Shown in pieces: positions 1 through 9,615 of a stretch of DNA of 64,000 bases. The stretch's first letter is position 1, and the number at the start of each line of letters is the position of its first letter. The notes under the pieces are model-generated. The model was not told the origin of the DNA. It did not search any database and saw only the letters and a program-made list of their open reading frames with translations. The stretch spans positions 620,001 to 684,000 of the forward strand of contig NZ_VTDO01000001.1 in NCBI RefSeq assembly GCF_015627125.1. The letters run 5' to 3'. A program made the position numbers and the translations under genes. This DNA is from Acinetobacter rathckeae. GTDB taxonomy: Bacteria > Pseudomonadota > Gammaproteobacteria > Pseudomonadales > Moraxellaceae.

Positions 1-2
1 TT

Positions 3-385
<383 letters not shown>

Positions 386-410
386 ATCTATTGCTTATCA
401 GAAGTTTATA

Positions 411-591
411 TTAAAGCCATGAAATAAAAACCATATTGAATAAATATAGGACGTTACTTCCATGGCTTTATTAAACCTGCATATTTTTATGCTAAAATGT
501 CTTTTAGCTCAGGGTTTTATTTTTGATTTAAGCGATATATTGGTATTAAAAATGGTCTTTACGATATAAAAGTTGTAAAGGCCATTTTTTT
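411..591 (+). terminator. Terminator region between the RND pump gene and yebC
   Basis: The strong element is a hairpin with arms 550-562 and 574-586 (13 bp, one G-U pair) followed by a T run to 591, a typical intrinsic terminator for + strand transcription. Upstream, TTAAAGCCATG at 411-421 can pair with CATGGCTTT around 461 across a loop of about 40 nt; this looser structure is less certain. Confidence 0.7.
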
Positions 592-663
592 AAAATTGTG
601 CCTTATGTTAGAATTGCCCGTCTTTTGATATGGCATACGTCCAATCTTTTAGGAGCATTTTGC

Positions 664-1413
664 ATGGCAGGTCATTCTAAGTGGGCCAATATTAAGCATC
701 GTAAAGCAAAACAAGATGCAAGTCGTGGTAAAGTTTTTACCAAATATATTCGTGAATTAGTCACAGCATCAAAGCTTGGTGGGCCTGATCCACAAGCGAA
801 CCCGCGTTTACGTGCCGTGGTTGAAAAAGCATTGTCTGTAAACATGACACGTGACACCATTAACCGTGCGATTGCTCGTGGTGCTGGTGGTGAAGAAAAC
901 GATGATTTAAAAGAAGTGACTTACGAAGGTTACGGTGTTGGTGGTGTGGCTGTATTGGTTGAAACCATGACGGATAACTTAAACCGTACTGTACCTGATG
1001 TACGTCATTGCTTTACTAAGACCAATGGTAATTTAGGTACATCGGGTTCGGTGGCCTATTTATTTACCAAACGTGGTGAAATTTCTTTTGAAGATGTATC
1101 TTTAGAAGATCAAATTATGGAAGCAGTGCTAGAAGCGGGTGCTGAAGACATTGAAGTCGCTGAAGATGGTATTTTAGTGATTACAACACCAGAAAGTTTT
1201 GGTGATGTACAAGATGCTCTTGCGGCAGCAGGGTTGAAATCAGACAATGCTGAAGTGGTCATGAGCCCATCAACAAAAGCTGAAATTACTGATGTCGATC
1301 AGGCAAAAATGATCTTAAAAATGATTGATATGTTTGAAGATCTAGATGATGTGCAAAACGTCTATACCAATGTAGAGATCCCAGATCATATTTTAGAGCA
1401 ACTTGATGCTTAA
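664..1413 (+). CDS. yebC: YebC/PmpR family protein
   Basis: The 249-residue product begins [18 protein letters not shown], the conserved N-terminus of the YebC/PmpR/TACO1 family, and matches the usual family length. The ATG at 664 is chosen because AGGAGC lies 8-14 nt upstream and family members start here; an in-frame extension to 598 has no support. The family has been described as DNA-binding transcriptional regulators and, more recently, as ribosome-associated factors helping translation of difficult sequences. In many proteobacteria yebC sits beside ruvC, but not here: it is a single gene with its own terminator on each side. Confidence 0.95.
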   Translation: MAGHSKWANIKHRKAKQDASRGKVFTKYIRELVTASKLGGPDPQANPRLRAVVEKALSVNMTRDTINRAIARGAGGEENDDLKEVTYEGYGVGGVAVLVETMTDNLNRTVPDVRHCFTKTNGNLGTSGSVAYLFTKRGEISFEDVSLEDQIMEAVLEAGAEDIEVAEDGILVITTPESFGDVQDALAAAGLKSDNAEVVMSPSTKAEITDVDQAKMILKMIDMFEDLDDVQNVYTNVEIPDHILEQLDA

Positions 1414-1430
1414 AGTGATTGGATTTTAAT

Positions 1431-1459
1431 AAAAAAGGTGGGCTAGCCCACCTTTTTTA
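1431..1459. terminator. Bidirectional terminator between yebC and the peptide ABC operon
   Basis: A perfect palindrome centred on GGGCTAGCCC, with an A run on one flank and a T run on the other. It can therefore end transcripts from both convergent units (yebC on +, the peptide ABC operon on -). Confidence 0.9.
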
Positions 1460-1465
1460 TGTGCC

Positions 1466-3169
1466 TTAAATGCCTTTAGGAATGGCACTGAGTAGCTTTT
1501 TGGTATATTCGTGCTGAGGGTTGCGATAAAGGTCATCTGAATTGGCAATTTCTACAATATCGCCGTGGTTCATGACCATCACTTGGTCTGAAATGTATTT
1601 TACAACAGCTAAGTCGTGTGAAATAAAGATATAACTGAGCTGAAACTCATCTTGTAGCTCTTGTAGTAAATTCAGTACTTGGGCTTGTACTGACACATCA
1701 AGTGCAGAAACAGATTCATCACAAATAATAATTTCAGGTTTTAGTGTTAAACAACGTGCAATAGCAATACGTTGACGCTGACCACCAGAAAACTCATGTG
1801 GATATCTATTATATGCACTTTCAGGTAAGCTAACGCGTTTGAGTAACTCAAGTGCAACTTGTTTTCGCTCTGCGTCATCTTTGCCAATGCCATGTACCTG
1901 CATCGGCTCAATTAAGATTTGCCCAATGGTAAAGCGTGGGTTGAGAGATGCATATGGGTTCTGAAAGATGATCTGTATTTTTCTTTGGTATGCTTCAAAC
2001 TCATGGTCAGACATCGCTAAAATGTCTTTACCATCAATTAAAATCTCGCCACCACTGGCTTCATGCAAACGCATCAGTAATAAACCAATTGTGGTTTTAC
2101 CAGAGCCTGATTCACCCACTAAACCTAAAGTTTTACCTTTGGCGAGTTTAAAAGAAGCATCTTTAACAGCAACGAACTCTTCTTTTTTAAACAGCCCTTT
2201 ACGTGAAGTAAATACTTTTCTTAAAGATTTTGCTTCAAGTACAATATCTTCATTGCCTTGTATGCCACGTTGTCTTTGTTTGACAGTTTGAGCTAAATGT
2301 TCAGCAGTAGATGTAATTTTTTCGCCGTCTTGGTTCATGTAGTCAGAGGTGATAGGCAGAAAATAGGGGCGAGTATCTAATTGTGGGCGACAGTTGAGTA
2401 GTGCTTGGGTGTAAATATCTTTTGGTTGCTCTAAAACTTGCTTAGCTTCACCTTGTTCTCGAATCACACCATAACGCATGACCACAACTTTATCTGCAAT
2501 TTCACCAACCAATGACAAATCATGGGTGATAAATAGCATAGACATTTGTCTACGCTGACGAATGCTTTCAAGTAACTCAATAATTTGCTTTTGTATGGTA
2601 ACATCTAAAGCCGTGGTCGGTTCATCTGCAATAAGTAATTTAGGTTCACATGCAATCGCCATAGCAATCATGACACGTTGTTGTTGACCACCAGAGAGTT
2701 CACTTGGATAGGCATTATATTTACTTTCAGGTGAAGGTAAGCCCACTTCTGTAAATAAATCAATAACTTTGTTTTTTATCTCACTTTTTGAAAGTGTGGT
2801 GTGTATTTTCAAAATCTCAGCCACTTGAGAGCCAACACTAAATACAGGGTTTAGCGAAGACATAGGCTCTTGGAAAATCATGGCAATATCTTTACCACAT
2901 AATTTTCTGAGTGCTTTAGGTGAGTATTCTAAAAGATTTTTACCTTCAAAAACAATTTTGCTGTGCGTATCAATTTTAGTTTGCTGAGGTGGTAATAATC
3001 CCATGGTTGCCAAAGAGGTCACAGACTTACCACTTCCAGATTCACCCACTAACGCAACAGTTTGGTTAGGCTGAATGTCAAAAGAAATGCCTTTGATGGC
3101 CTCGGTATAGCCATCATCAGATTTAAAATAAACGTGTAGGTTTTCAATAGATAGCAATGGTCTAGTCAT
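1466..3169 (-). CDS. Peptide ABC transporter, double ATPase subunit
   Basis: This 567-residue protein carries two complete ABC ATPase domains in tandem, as in YejF-type subunits (most Opp/Dpp systems split these into D and F proteins). Walker A motifs are GESGSGKS near residue 42 and GESGSGKT near residue 350, with signature motifs LSGGQQQR and FSGGQRQR and Walker B segments LLIADEPTTALD and IIICDESVSALD. It would power peptide import through the two permeases encoded just upstream. It is the last gene of a five-gene minus-strand operon, 13 bp after the DppC-like permease gene. The exact peptide substrate cannot be read from sequence. Confidence 0.93.
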   Translation of the reverse strand: MTRPLLSIENLHVYFKSDDGYTEAIKGISFDIQPNQTVALVGESGSGKSVTSLATMGLLPPQQTKIDTHSKIVFEGKNLLEYSPKALRKLCGKDIAMIFQEPMSSLNPVFSVGSQVAEILKIHTTLSKSEIKNKVIDLFTEVGLPSPESKYNAYPSELSGGQQQRVMIAMAIACEPKLLIADEPTTALDVTIQKQIIELLESIRQRRQMSMLFITHDLSLVGEIADKVVVMRYGVIREQGEAKQVLEQPKDIYTQALLNCRPQLDTRPYFLPITSDYMNQDGEKITSTAEHLAQTVKQRQRGIQGNEDIVLEAKSLRKVFTSRKGLFKKEEFVAVKDASFKLAKGKTLGLVGESGSGKTTIGLLLMRLHEASGGEILIDGKDILAMSDHEFEAYQRKIQIIFQNPYASLNPRFTIGQILIEPMQVHGIGKDDAERKQVALELLKRVSLPESAYNRYPHEFSGGQRQRIAIARCLTLKPEIIICDESVSALDVSVQAQVLNLLQELQDEFQLSYIFISHDLAVVKYISDQVMVMNHGDIVEIANSDDLYRNPQHEYTKKLLSAIPKGI

Positions 3170-3182
3170 TTTCGAGGTGCCC

Positions 3183-4262
3183 TTATTTTAACTTTGGATC
3201 TAATGCATCACGTAGAGCATCGGTAAAGAGTGAAAATGCAGTGACTAAAATGGCCATTGCTGTTGTTGCTGCAACCAATTGCCACCATTTGCCAAGTAAA
3301 AACTCACTTTGTGCTTCACTGAGCATACTACCCCAAGAGGCTGTTCCAACAGGGACGCCAAAACCTAAGAAGCTTAAAATAACTTCTGACTTAATAAATC
3401 CAACCACTAAAATAGACATTTGAACCAATGCAATATGGCTCACATTAGGGAAAATATGTACAAACATACGGCGGAAGTGACTTACACCAATGGCTTTGGC
3501 TGCCAAAACATATTCACGATGGGTATGTTTCATATATTCAGCACGGATTAAACGGTATGTGCCTGTCCAACCTGTCAGTGCTAAAATGATAATAATCGAC
3601 ATTAAGCCTTGTTTTTGTAACACGGCGGCAATCGCTAAAATGAGTAGCATGTATGGAATAGACGTAAAGACGTTGTAAAACCAGTTCATGATATCATCAA
3701 TCCAGCCACCAAAATAACCAGATACTGCACCAAGAATTGTACCTAAAATCACTGAAAATAAAGCTGCAATAATACCAACCAAAATTGAGGTTTCTGAGCC
3801 TTTAATAGTTTTACTAATAATATCAACCCCCCAACGGTCTGCACCAAATGCGAGTGTAGATGCAAGTTGGGTTTTATCATCAATGGGGTGAGCTTGTACG
3901 GTTTTGCGAATCTCTTGCATGTCTTGAGCAAGCGGATCTTCTATGCCATAGCTAGGTACATTGGCTTTACTGAGTAGGGTATCTTGAACAGGTAGTGCAT
4001 TGCTTGTCTCTGGGGTTTTTACAAAGTAGCTGACAAAAGTAGGTGGTGCATAGCTTACAGCCACTTCCTTGTCCCAGTTTTTAGCAATAATTCCTGTCAT
4101 AGATAAAATAAGCATGACGAAATAAGCCAATACAACCGCAAAAGAAATCATGGCTGTTTTGTCTTTTTTAAGTCGTTTCCAAGCCAAAGCCCATAAGCTA
4201 TTCGATGGTGAAGATGCTTGAGCCGTGCTTGTATCTTTTAGGGAAGGATTTGATGTAGACAT
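3183..4262 (-). CDS. Peptide ABC transporter permease (DppC/YejE type)
   Basis: The 359-residue inner-membrane protein has an N-terminal helix (MISFAVVLAYFVMLILSM), then an unusually long periplasmic stretch of about 90 residues, then the permease core with the EAA loop EYVLAAKAIGVSHFRRMFVHIFPN that contacts the ATPase. The C-terminus DALRDALDPKLK is typical of DppC/OppC/YejE proteins. The large insert between helix 1 and the core resembles the YejE branch. It is 15 bp downstream of the partner permease gene. Family is clear; substrate is not. Confidence 0.92.
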   Translation of the reverse strand: MSTSNPSLKDTSTAQASSPSNSLWALAWKRLKKDKTAMISFAVVLAYFVMLILSMTGIIAKNWDKEVAVSYAPPTFVSYFVKTPETSNALPVQDTLLSKANVPSYGIEDPLAQDMQEIRKTVQAHPIDDKTQLASTLAFGADRWGVDIISKTIKGSETSILVGIIAALFSVILGTILGAVSGYFGGWIDDIMNWFYNVFTSIPYMLLILAIAAVLQKQGLMSIIIILALTGWTGTYRLIRAEYMKHTHREYVLAAKAIGVSHFRRMFVHIFPNVSHIALVQMSILVVGFIKSEVILSFLGFGVPVGTASWGSMLSEAQSEFLLGKWWQLVAATTAMAILVTAFSLFTDALRDALDPKLK

Positions 4263-4277
4263 AATTAATTCACCGAC

Positions 4278-5216
4278 CTATTTTAGTTTCAAGCGAGGAT
4301 CAATGGCTTTGTAGATAACATCTGCCAATAGGTTAAAAAGCATGGTAAGTGCAGCCACGTAAATGGTAATGGCTTTAATCACAGGAAAGTCACTACGTTC
4401 GACGGCTAAAATCACTTCACGTCCAATGCCTGGAATACCAAAGAAACGTTCAATTAAAAATGCCCCAATCAGCAAAGCAGGTAGTCCTGCCATGACATCT
4501 GTCACAATGGGAATAGATGCATTACGCAATACATGTACAAATAAAATTCGGGGTTCGCTGACACCTTTTGCACGAGCAGTACGAATATAGTCTTGACCTA
4601 CTTCGTCAAGTATAAAGCTACGGTATAGTCTGAGCGTGGGTGCAATACTCACAGCAAGCATAATTAAAATAGGCAATGGTGAGTAATGTAGCAGGTTACT
4701 CCAAAAGTTATTGCCCCAACCTTGTACGGGAAATAGGTTCAGTTTATAGGCTAAAAAGTATTGAAATAGAATGATATACACTAAAATACTAATAGACATT
4801 GCTACAGTACATGCAGCCATGAATGAGCGGTCAATCCATGTGCCACGTACCAAAGAAATACCTAGCGCTAAAATGATAGATATAACGGTTTGGAAAATGA
4901 GCAATGGAATAAGTAAAGTCAAACTTGGCCCCATACGAGATGTAATCACTTGGCTGACAGTTTCGCCAGTACTCCAACTCAGGCCGTAATCGAAAGTAAT
5001 GACTTGTTTGATAAATATCCATAATTGCACATAATAGGGCTGGTTTACGCCAAGTTGTGTGCGAATATTTTCAATTTGGTCGGCATTTGCCATTTTCCCT
5101 GCAAGAATATATGCAGGGTCACCACCGACCCAACTAAATAAGAAAAAAACAAGTACGATCACGCCTAACATGGTCGGAACCATTTGCCAAAGCCGTCGAA
5201 TAATGTACGCCAACAT
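4278..5216 (-). CDS. Peptide ABC transporter permease (DppB/YejB type)
   Basis: This 312-residue protein begins MLAYIIRRLWQMVPTMLGVIVLVFFLF, the standard N-terminal helix of DppB/OppB permeases, and has the EAA loop DYIRTARAKGVSEPRILFVHVLRNA and the C-terminal signature YKAIDPRLK. It pairs with the adjacent DppC-like subunit to form the membrane channel. The gene lies 27 bp after the M3 peptidase gene, consistent with co-transcription. Confidence 0.93.
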   Translation of the reverse strand: MLAYIIRRLWQMVPTMLGVIVLVFFLFSWVGGDPAYILAGKMANADQIENIRTQLGVNQPYYVQLWIFIKQVITFDYGLSWSTGETVSQVITSRMGPSLTLLIPLLIFQTVISIILALGISLVRGTWIDRSFMAACTVAMSISILVYIILFQYFLAYKLNLFPVQGWGNNFWSNLLHYSPLPILIMLAVSIAPTLRLYRSFILDEVGQDYIRTARAKGVSEPRILFVHVLRNASIPIVTDVMAGLPALLIGAFLIERFFGIPGIGREVILAVERSDFPVIKAITIYVAALTMLFNLLADVIYKAIDPRLKLK

Positions 5217-5243
5217 ATTTCAATCTCCTGTGTAGTACATAAG

Positions 5244-7253
5244 TTACTTTAAGCGTTGTCCGCCAATCTCTTGATAAAAAGCAGTGTTGTTGGTTGGGCG
5301 TTTTAAAAAGTCTTGAATGAGTGCAGTTGCAGGTTTTTGACTACCCTGAGAAAGAATCGTCTGGCGGTAGCGTTGACCGACTTTGCTGTCCATTAGGTTG
5401 CCTTTATATGCAGAGAGCATATCTAGCGCAATCACTTGTGACCACATATAGCCATAATAGCCTGCACCATAGCCACTGACTAAATGACCAAATTGCCCAG
5501 GGAACTCTGTGCCTTCCATATAACCTAATGGTGTTTGTGCTTCCATATTTTTCCAGACCGTCATCGGGTCTTTTTGTAGTGCATCGGCTGCATGTATGCT
5601 CATGTCATATTGTGCATACAGCGTCTGACGAGCATATTGTATGCTTAAGCCATAGTTTTTGGCAGCAGTTAATCGCGTCACTAATGCTTGATCTACAGTT
5701 GGGCAAGCAGGTGAGCAGTAGTGAGAAAGTTGGCTGAGTGGTTGTAAGTTTTGAGCCCACTCTTCATACATTTGTGAGGGTGCCTCAACAAAGTCACGCT
5801 CAACACTTGTACCTGATTGACCAACATAACGTGTTTTAGACAAAATGTTATGCATGGCATGCCCAAACTCGTGTACGAAGGTTTCAAGTTCATCTGCATT
5901 GAGCCCTTTACGGTTAAAGTTCGTCACTAAAACAGCAATAGGGGTACGTTTGGCGAGTGTGCTTGAGCCATAAATTGGCCATACTGCAGCATGGCCATAT
6001 TTGCCGTCACGTGGGAATGGGTCTATATACAGCCCACCTAAAAACTGGTTGGTTTTTGCATCGAATACGTTGAAATAACGGACTTCTTTTTGCCATACAG
6101 GCACTTGAGCTTGTTCAAAACGTATACCATAAAGGTGTGAAGTGATTGCAAGTAGCCATGCCTGTGATGCCTCGGTTGGGAAATATTGGCGAAGTTGTTC
6201 TTGGTCTACTTGATAATTGGCTTTGCGGTATTTTTCACCCCAATAACTGGTACTCCACGGTTGCATTTTTGCATCGCTCAGTGGAATGTTAAGTGTTTTT
6301 GCTTTAAATGCTTGAAGTTGATCAAGCGTTTGTTGTTGAAGTGGTGTAACAAAGTTTTTGACATCAGCTAAAAATTGATTGACTGTTTTTGCGTCTTTAG
6401 CCATACGGTTTTTAGTCGCCCAATCTGCATAGCTTGGGTAACCAAAAATTTGTGCCATTTGGTAGCGTAAATCCATAATATTTTTTAATATTTTTAGATT
6501 TTTTTCTGTACCACGGCGGGTAAATTCATAATAGTATTGTTGTCTTGCTTGGTCATCATCTGCCAATTGCATAAACGGATAGTATTCAGGGTATTCAAAA
6601 CCGAGTAGGTAATGCCCTGTGGCATTTTTTTGTAAATTAGCAATATAGCTTGCAGGTAACCCTTTAAGCTGATCTGCTGTAAATTCAAGTTTGGTTTTAT
6701 TTTCTCTGACGTTACGATCGAAGTCTTGGCTTAGTTGCGTGAGTTGTTCGAGTATGCTTTTAAGTTGCACTTTTTTTTCAGCACTTAAGCCAACACCAGT
6801 GTCTTCAAAGCTTTCTAAATTATCTTGTTTGAACTTTGCATCAATCGCATCGCGTGGCGTGCTTTGTTTAAACTTCTGATAAATAATTTCATTTTGATAC
6901 AAGTCAGTGGTAAATTTTGTATATTCGACAATACAGTCTTCAGCATGTTGGCGCAGTGTTGCATCTGGTGAAACTTGACTGAGTATCTCTACAGGACCCA
7001 TAAAGTCTTGCTGTTGGGCATTGAATTTGTCCCACATGGCAAACCATGAGGCATTACTTTTGCCTTGCTCTAGCTGTTTCACATCGTTTTGGTAAAGTTC
7101 TATACGCTGTTTACAACCTGTTGTCACGTCTTGCACAGTGAGCAAAGGAATAGTTGGGTAGTGGGTACTCGGTTTTGCATGTATGGCTGTTGCAGTAAGG
7201 GCAATGCTCACTGCAAGTGTTAAATGCTGTGGTAGAGATGGTATTTTTTTCAT
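5244..7253 (-). CDS. Exported M3-family metallopeptidase (oligopeptidase)
   Basis: The 669-residue product has a cleavable signal peptide (about residues 1-26, ending AIHA) followed by a thimet-oligopeptidase/Dcp type M3 peptidase. The zinc motif FVHEFGHAMH supplies H461, E462 and H465, and the downstream EAPSQMYEEW supplies the third ligand. M3 enzymes hydrolyse short peptides. Best-known relatives in E. coli (PrlC, Dcp) have no such signal, so export to the periplasm here is notable. It lies between the binding-protein gene and the permease genes, suggesting it trims peptides before or during uptake; that role is inferred from position. Confidence 0.92.
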   Translation of the reverse strand: MKKIPSLPQHLTLAVSIALTATAIHAKPSTHYPTIPLLTVQDVTTGCKQRIELYQNDVKQLEQGKSNASWFAMWDKFNAQQQDFMGPVEILSQVSPDATLRQHAEDCIVEYTKFTTDLYQNEIIYQKFKQSTPRDAIDAKFKQDNLESFEDTGVGLSAEKKVQLKSILEQLTQLSQDFDRNVRENKTKLEFTADQLKGLPASYIANLQKNATGHYLLGFEYPEYYPFMQLADDDQARQQYYYEFTRRGTEKNLKILKNIMDLRYQMAQIFGYPSYADWATKNRMAKDAKTVNQFLADVKNFVTPLQQQTLDQLQAFKAKTLNIPLSDAKMQPWSTSYWGEKYRKANYQVDQEQLRQYFPTEASQAWLLAITSHLYGIRFEQAQVPVWQKEVRYFNVFDAKTNQFLGGLYIDPFPRDGKYGHAAVWPIYGSSTLAKRTPIAVLVTNFNRKGLNADELETFVHEFGHAMHNILSKTRYVGQSGTSVERDFVEAPSQMYEEWAQNLQPLSQLSHYCSPACPTVDQALVTRLTAAKNYGLSIQYARQTLYAQYDMSIHAADALQKDPMTVWKNMEAQTPLGYMEGTEFPGQFGHLVSGYGAGYYGYMWSQVIALDMLSAYKGNLMDSKVGQRYRQTILSQGSQKPATALIQDFLKRPTNNTAFYQEIGGQRLK

Positions 7254-7272
7254 CTGTGATTTATCTCGCCTG

Positions 7273-9114
7273 CTAATTTTTTGATTTTGTAATGTCTACG
7301 TACATCCATGGTGTACTTAGCATAGGGTGGCTTTTATAACCTTGAATATAAGGTTGAATGACTGTGTTTTCGTATGGTGTGCTAATTGGCATGATAGCAG
7401 CATTAACATCAAGTATACGTGCCATTTTTAAATACAATTCTTGGCGTTCTGGCCCTGCAGGCATGGCTTTAGACTGAGCATATAATTTGTCTAACTCTGG
7501 AATAGAAGTACATCCAAAGTTAGATGCATAGGTATTTGGCCCATAGAAAAGTTGCAAGAAGTTGTCGCCATCAGGGTAGTCGGCAACCCAACCTTGTATG
7601 CCCATTTGTAAGGCACATTGTTTTTGTGCTTTTAAGTAGTCGGGGAATTGCATGGCTTTATTGACAAAGCGTATGTGAATGGCTTTTAAGCTACGTTGCC
7701 AAAAGTCACTGACGGCTGAATTACCACTCGTAGCAGTCGTATAAGTGATTGTTAATGGTTTGCCATTAGGAAGTGTTCGGTAGCCATCTGCACCGACTTT
7801 ATAGTTGTATTTGTCGAGCAATAAATTGGCTGCTCGTACTGAATAGGGTGTGGCAGATTGATAATTTGGGTCATAACCAACAATATTCGGTGGAATAGGT
7901 GAACTTAGAGGAATGCCTACACCGTTATTAAGTACATTAAGGTATTTCTCTTTAGAAAATGACATCATAATCGCTTTACGCAAGGCAATTTTATCTTTAG
8001 TGAGACCACCGACAACAGGGTCTTTCATATTCCAAAATGCGTAAGAAGCAATAAGGTCTGGCATGCTTGACAAGGTCATACCTGCTTGTTTGTATTCAGG
8101 TTTAAGCTCACCATGTTCAATCACATCACCGACCATGTTGGCGGGTAGGCTAATCCAATCGAGTTGTTTTTGTTTAAATGCAAGCCATTGTGACTGTGCT
8201 TCACCAATAATTTGGATATCTACTACACCGACTTGAGGCATTTTTTTACCCGTCATTTCGGCAATGATTTTTCGGTCATTAAAGTCTTTAGACTTAAAGT
8301 TCCAAGTGTAGCCTCTATAGTCTGGGTTGGCTTTTAAAATAATACGAGAACCGCGTACCCATTTACTCAGTAGGTAAGGGCCTGTACCTACAGGGTTTGC
8401 CATTGCATAACCAATATCATTTTTATATTTTTCAATGGCTTCTTTAGCTACAGCTGCTGTTGGGCCGTGTGCCAAGATCATAGGTAAGTTATAGTCTTTT
8501 TCTTTTAAACGTAAAATAAGGGTATAGCGATCTGGTGTTTCAATGCCAGGAAAGTTGCTGTTGTAATCAAAATGACCTGTTTTTTTAGCTTGGTTCACTA
8601 ATGTTTCACTACCCACAAGTTTGCCTTCAACAAGCCAGCTATTTGGAGAATGCAGTTGAGGGTCAAGCAAACGCTTTAAACTATAAGCATAGTCATATGA
8701 GGTGAGCTCTCTTTTTTTACCATTAAATACAGGGTCATTACTAAAGTAAATACCGGGTTTTATTTTAATGGTATAGGTGAGGCCATCTGCACTAATTTGT
8801 GGTAAATCTACCGCAGTGAGTGGAATGAGCTTTAATGGTCTTGCTAAATAATCATATGTATAGAGGGTTTCAAAAATTGAAGCATCGACATAACTAGAGT
8901 AGGTATCATTGGTGGCTACAGGATCAAAACCAGTTTCAGCACCTGAAAAATAAGTATGAATGACCTTATTAGGGTCTGCTGCATAACTGTGTAGTGGGAT
9001 GGCATTTAAACAAGCAACCAACATATAGGCTAACCCATGTTTTTTTGTACGAGTGAATGCGTTCTGCTTTTTGGGGTTTAGCCAGTTAAGAGTTAAATTC
9101 AATTTAGGTTTCAT
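7273..9114 (-). CDS. Peptide ABC transporter substrate-binding protein (SBP family 5)
   Basis: The 613-residue protein is a periplasmic solute-binding protein of the OppA/DppA class. After an N-terminal hydrophobic segment ending LHSYAA come the family landmarks DGLTYTIKIKPGIYFS, YDYAYSLKRLLDP and NPVGTGPYLLSKW. The ATG at 9114 is preferred to an in-frame GTG at 9123 because GAG sits about 10 nt upstream of the ATG, whereas it would abut the GTG. It is the first gene of the operon. The N-terminus is longer than a usual signal peptide, so the true start or signal boundary is uncertain. Substrate is inferred as oligopeptides from the linked peptidase and permeases. Confidence 0.9.
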   Translation of the reverse strand: MKPKLNLTLNWLNPKKQNAFTRTKKHGLAYMLVACLNAIPLHSYAADPNKVIHTYFSGAETGFDPVATNDTYSSYVDASIFETLYTYDYLARPLKLIPLTAVDLPQISADGLTYTIKIKPGIYFSNDPVFNGKKRELTSYDYAYSLKRLLDPQLHSPNSWLVEGKLVGSETLVNQAKKTGHFDYNSNFPGIETPDRYTLILRLKEKDYNLPMILAHGPTAAVAKEAIEKYKNDIGYAMANPVGTGPYLLSKWVRGSRIILKANPDYRGYTWNFKSKDFNDRKIIAEMTGKKMPQVGVVDIQIIGEAQSQWLAFKQKQLDWISLPANMVGDVIEHGELKPEYKQAGMTLSSMPDLIASYAFWNMKDPVVGGLTKDKIALRKAIMMSFSKEKYLNVLNNGVGIPLSSPIPPNIVGYDPNYQSATPYSVRAANLLLDKYNYKVGADGYRTLPNGKPLTITYTTATSGNSAVSDFWQRSLKAIHIRFVNKAMQFPDYLKAQKQCALQMGIQGWVADYPDGDNFLQLFYGPNTYASNFGCTSIPELDKLYAQSKAMPAGPERQELYLKMARILDVNAAIMPISTPYENTVIQPYIQGYKSHPMLSTPWMYVDITKSKN

Positions 9115-9615
9115 TAAAAACACGCTCGTAAATTAGGGGGTTGCCATTACTGTATCGCTTTAAGTATGTTAGCTTTATTTTAGTGCAACTTTTTTGATGG
9201 TTGCACTAAAATAAAACATACTGAAATTGATATTAAATGTCGTTTAAATCTCACAATATGTGCTAAATGCGAATAAAATATGTAGATAATGTGAATTAGA
9301 TGGATAATTGATCTAAATGGTTATCGGCATTAATTTCGCGAGATACACTGTGAATCATCTAGTGGATAGTTATATGCGAACATTGTGCCAAATTTTCATT
9401 AAAATGAAATATAATTAATTTTTATATGTTTATTAGCATCTTATGGTGTTGTTATTAGTCCTTGGTATTAAATAATAAAAAAATATAAATTTATTAAATC
9501 AAAATATTTATATTTTTTTTCAAGAAGTGGCATGCTCATTGCAGTTATATTACAAAGTATCGAAATTGTTAACGAATACTCCATATTTTATACCTGATTT
9601 AAAAAGAGGGCGACC
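9115..9615. other. Divergent control region between the peptide operon and a TonB receptor
   Basis: About 500 bp of AT-rich sequence without a convincing gene. It holds the long imperfect inverted repeat at 9163-9222 (listed separately). The last 150 bp before the receptor start are very AT-rich. No Fur box was recognised here. Confidence 0.6.
9163..9222. promoter_or_regulatory. Long inverted repeat in the divergent promoter region
   Basis: Arms 9174-9189 and 9200-9215 are 16-bp perfect complements. The flanking AGTATGT (9163-9169) and ACATACT (9216-9222) extend the pairing across a short bulge, giving 23 paired bases with a 10-nt loop. In the minus-strand transcript it lies 49-108 nt upstream of the binding-protein gene, so it could be a leader hairpin or an operator. 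Function is unproven. Confidence 0.6.
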
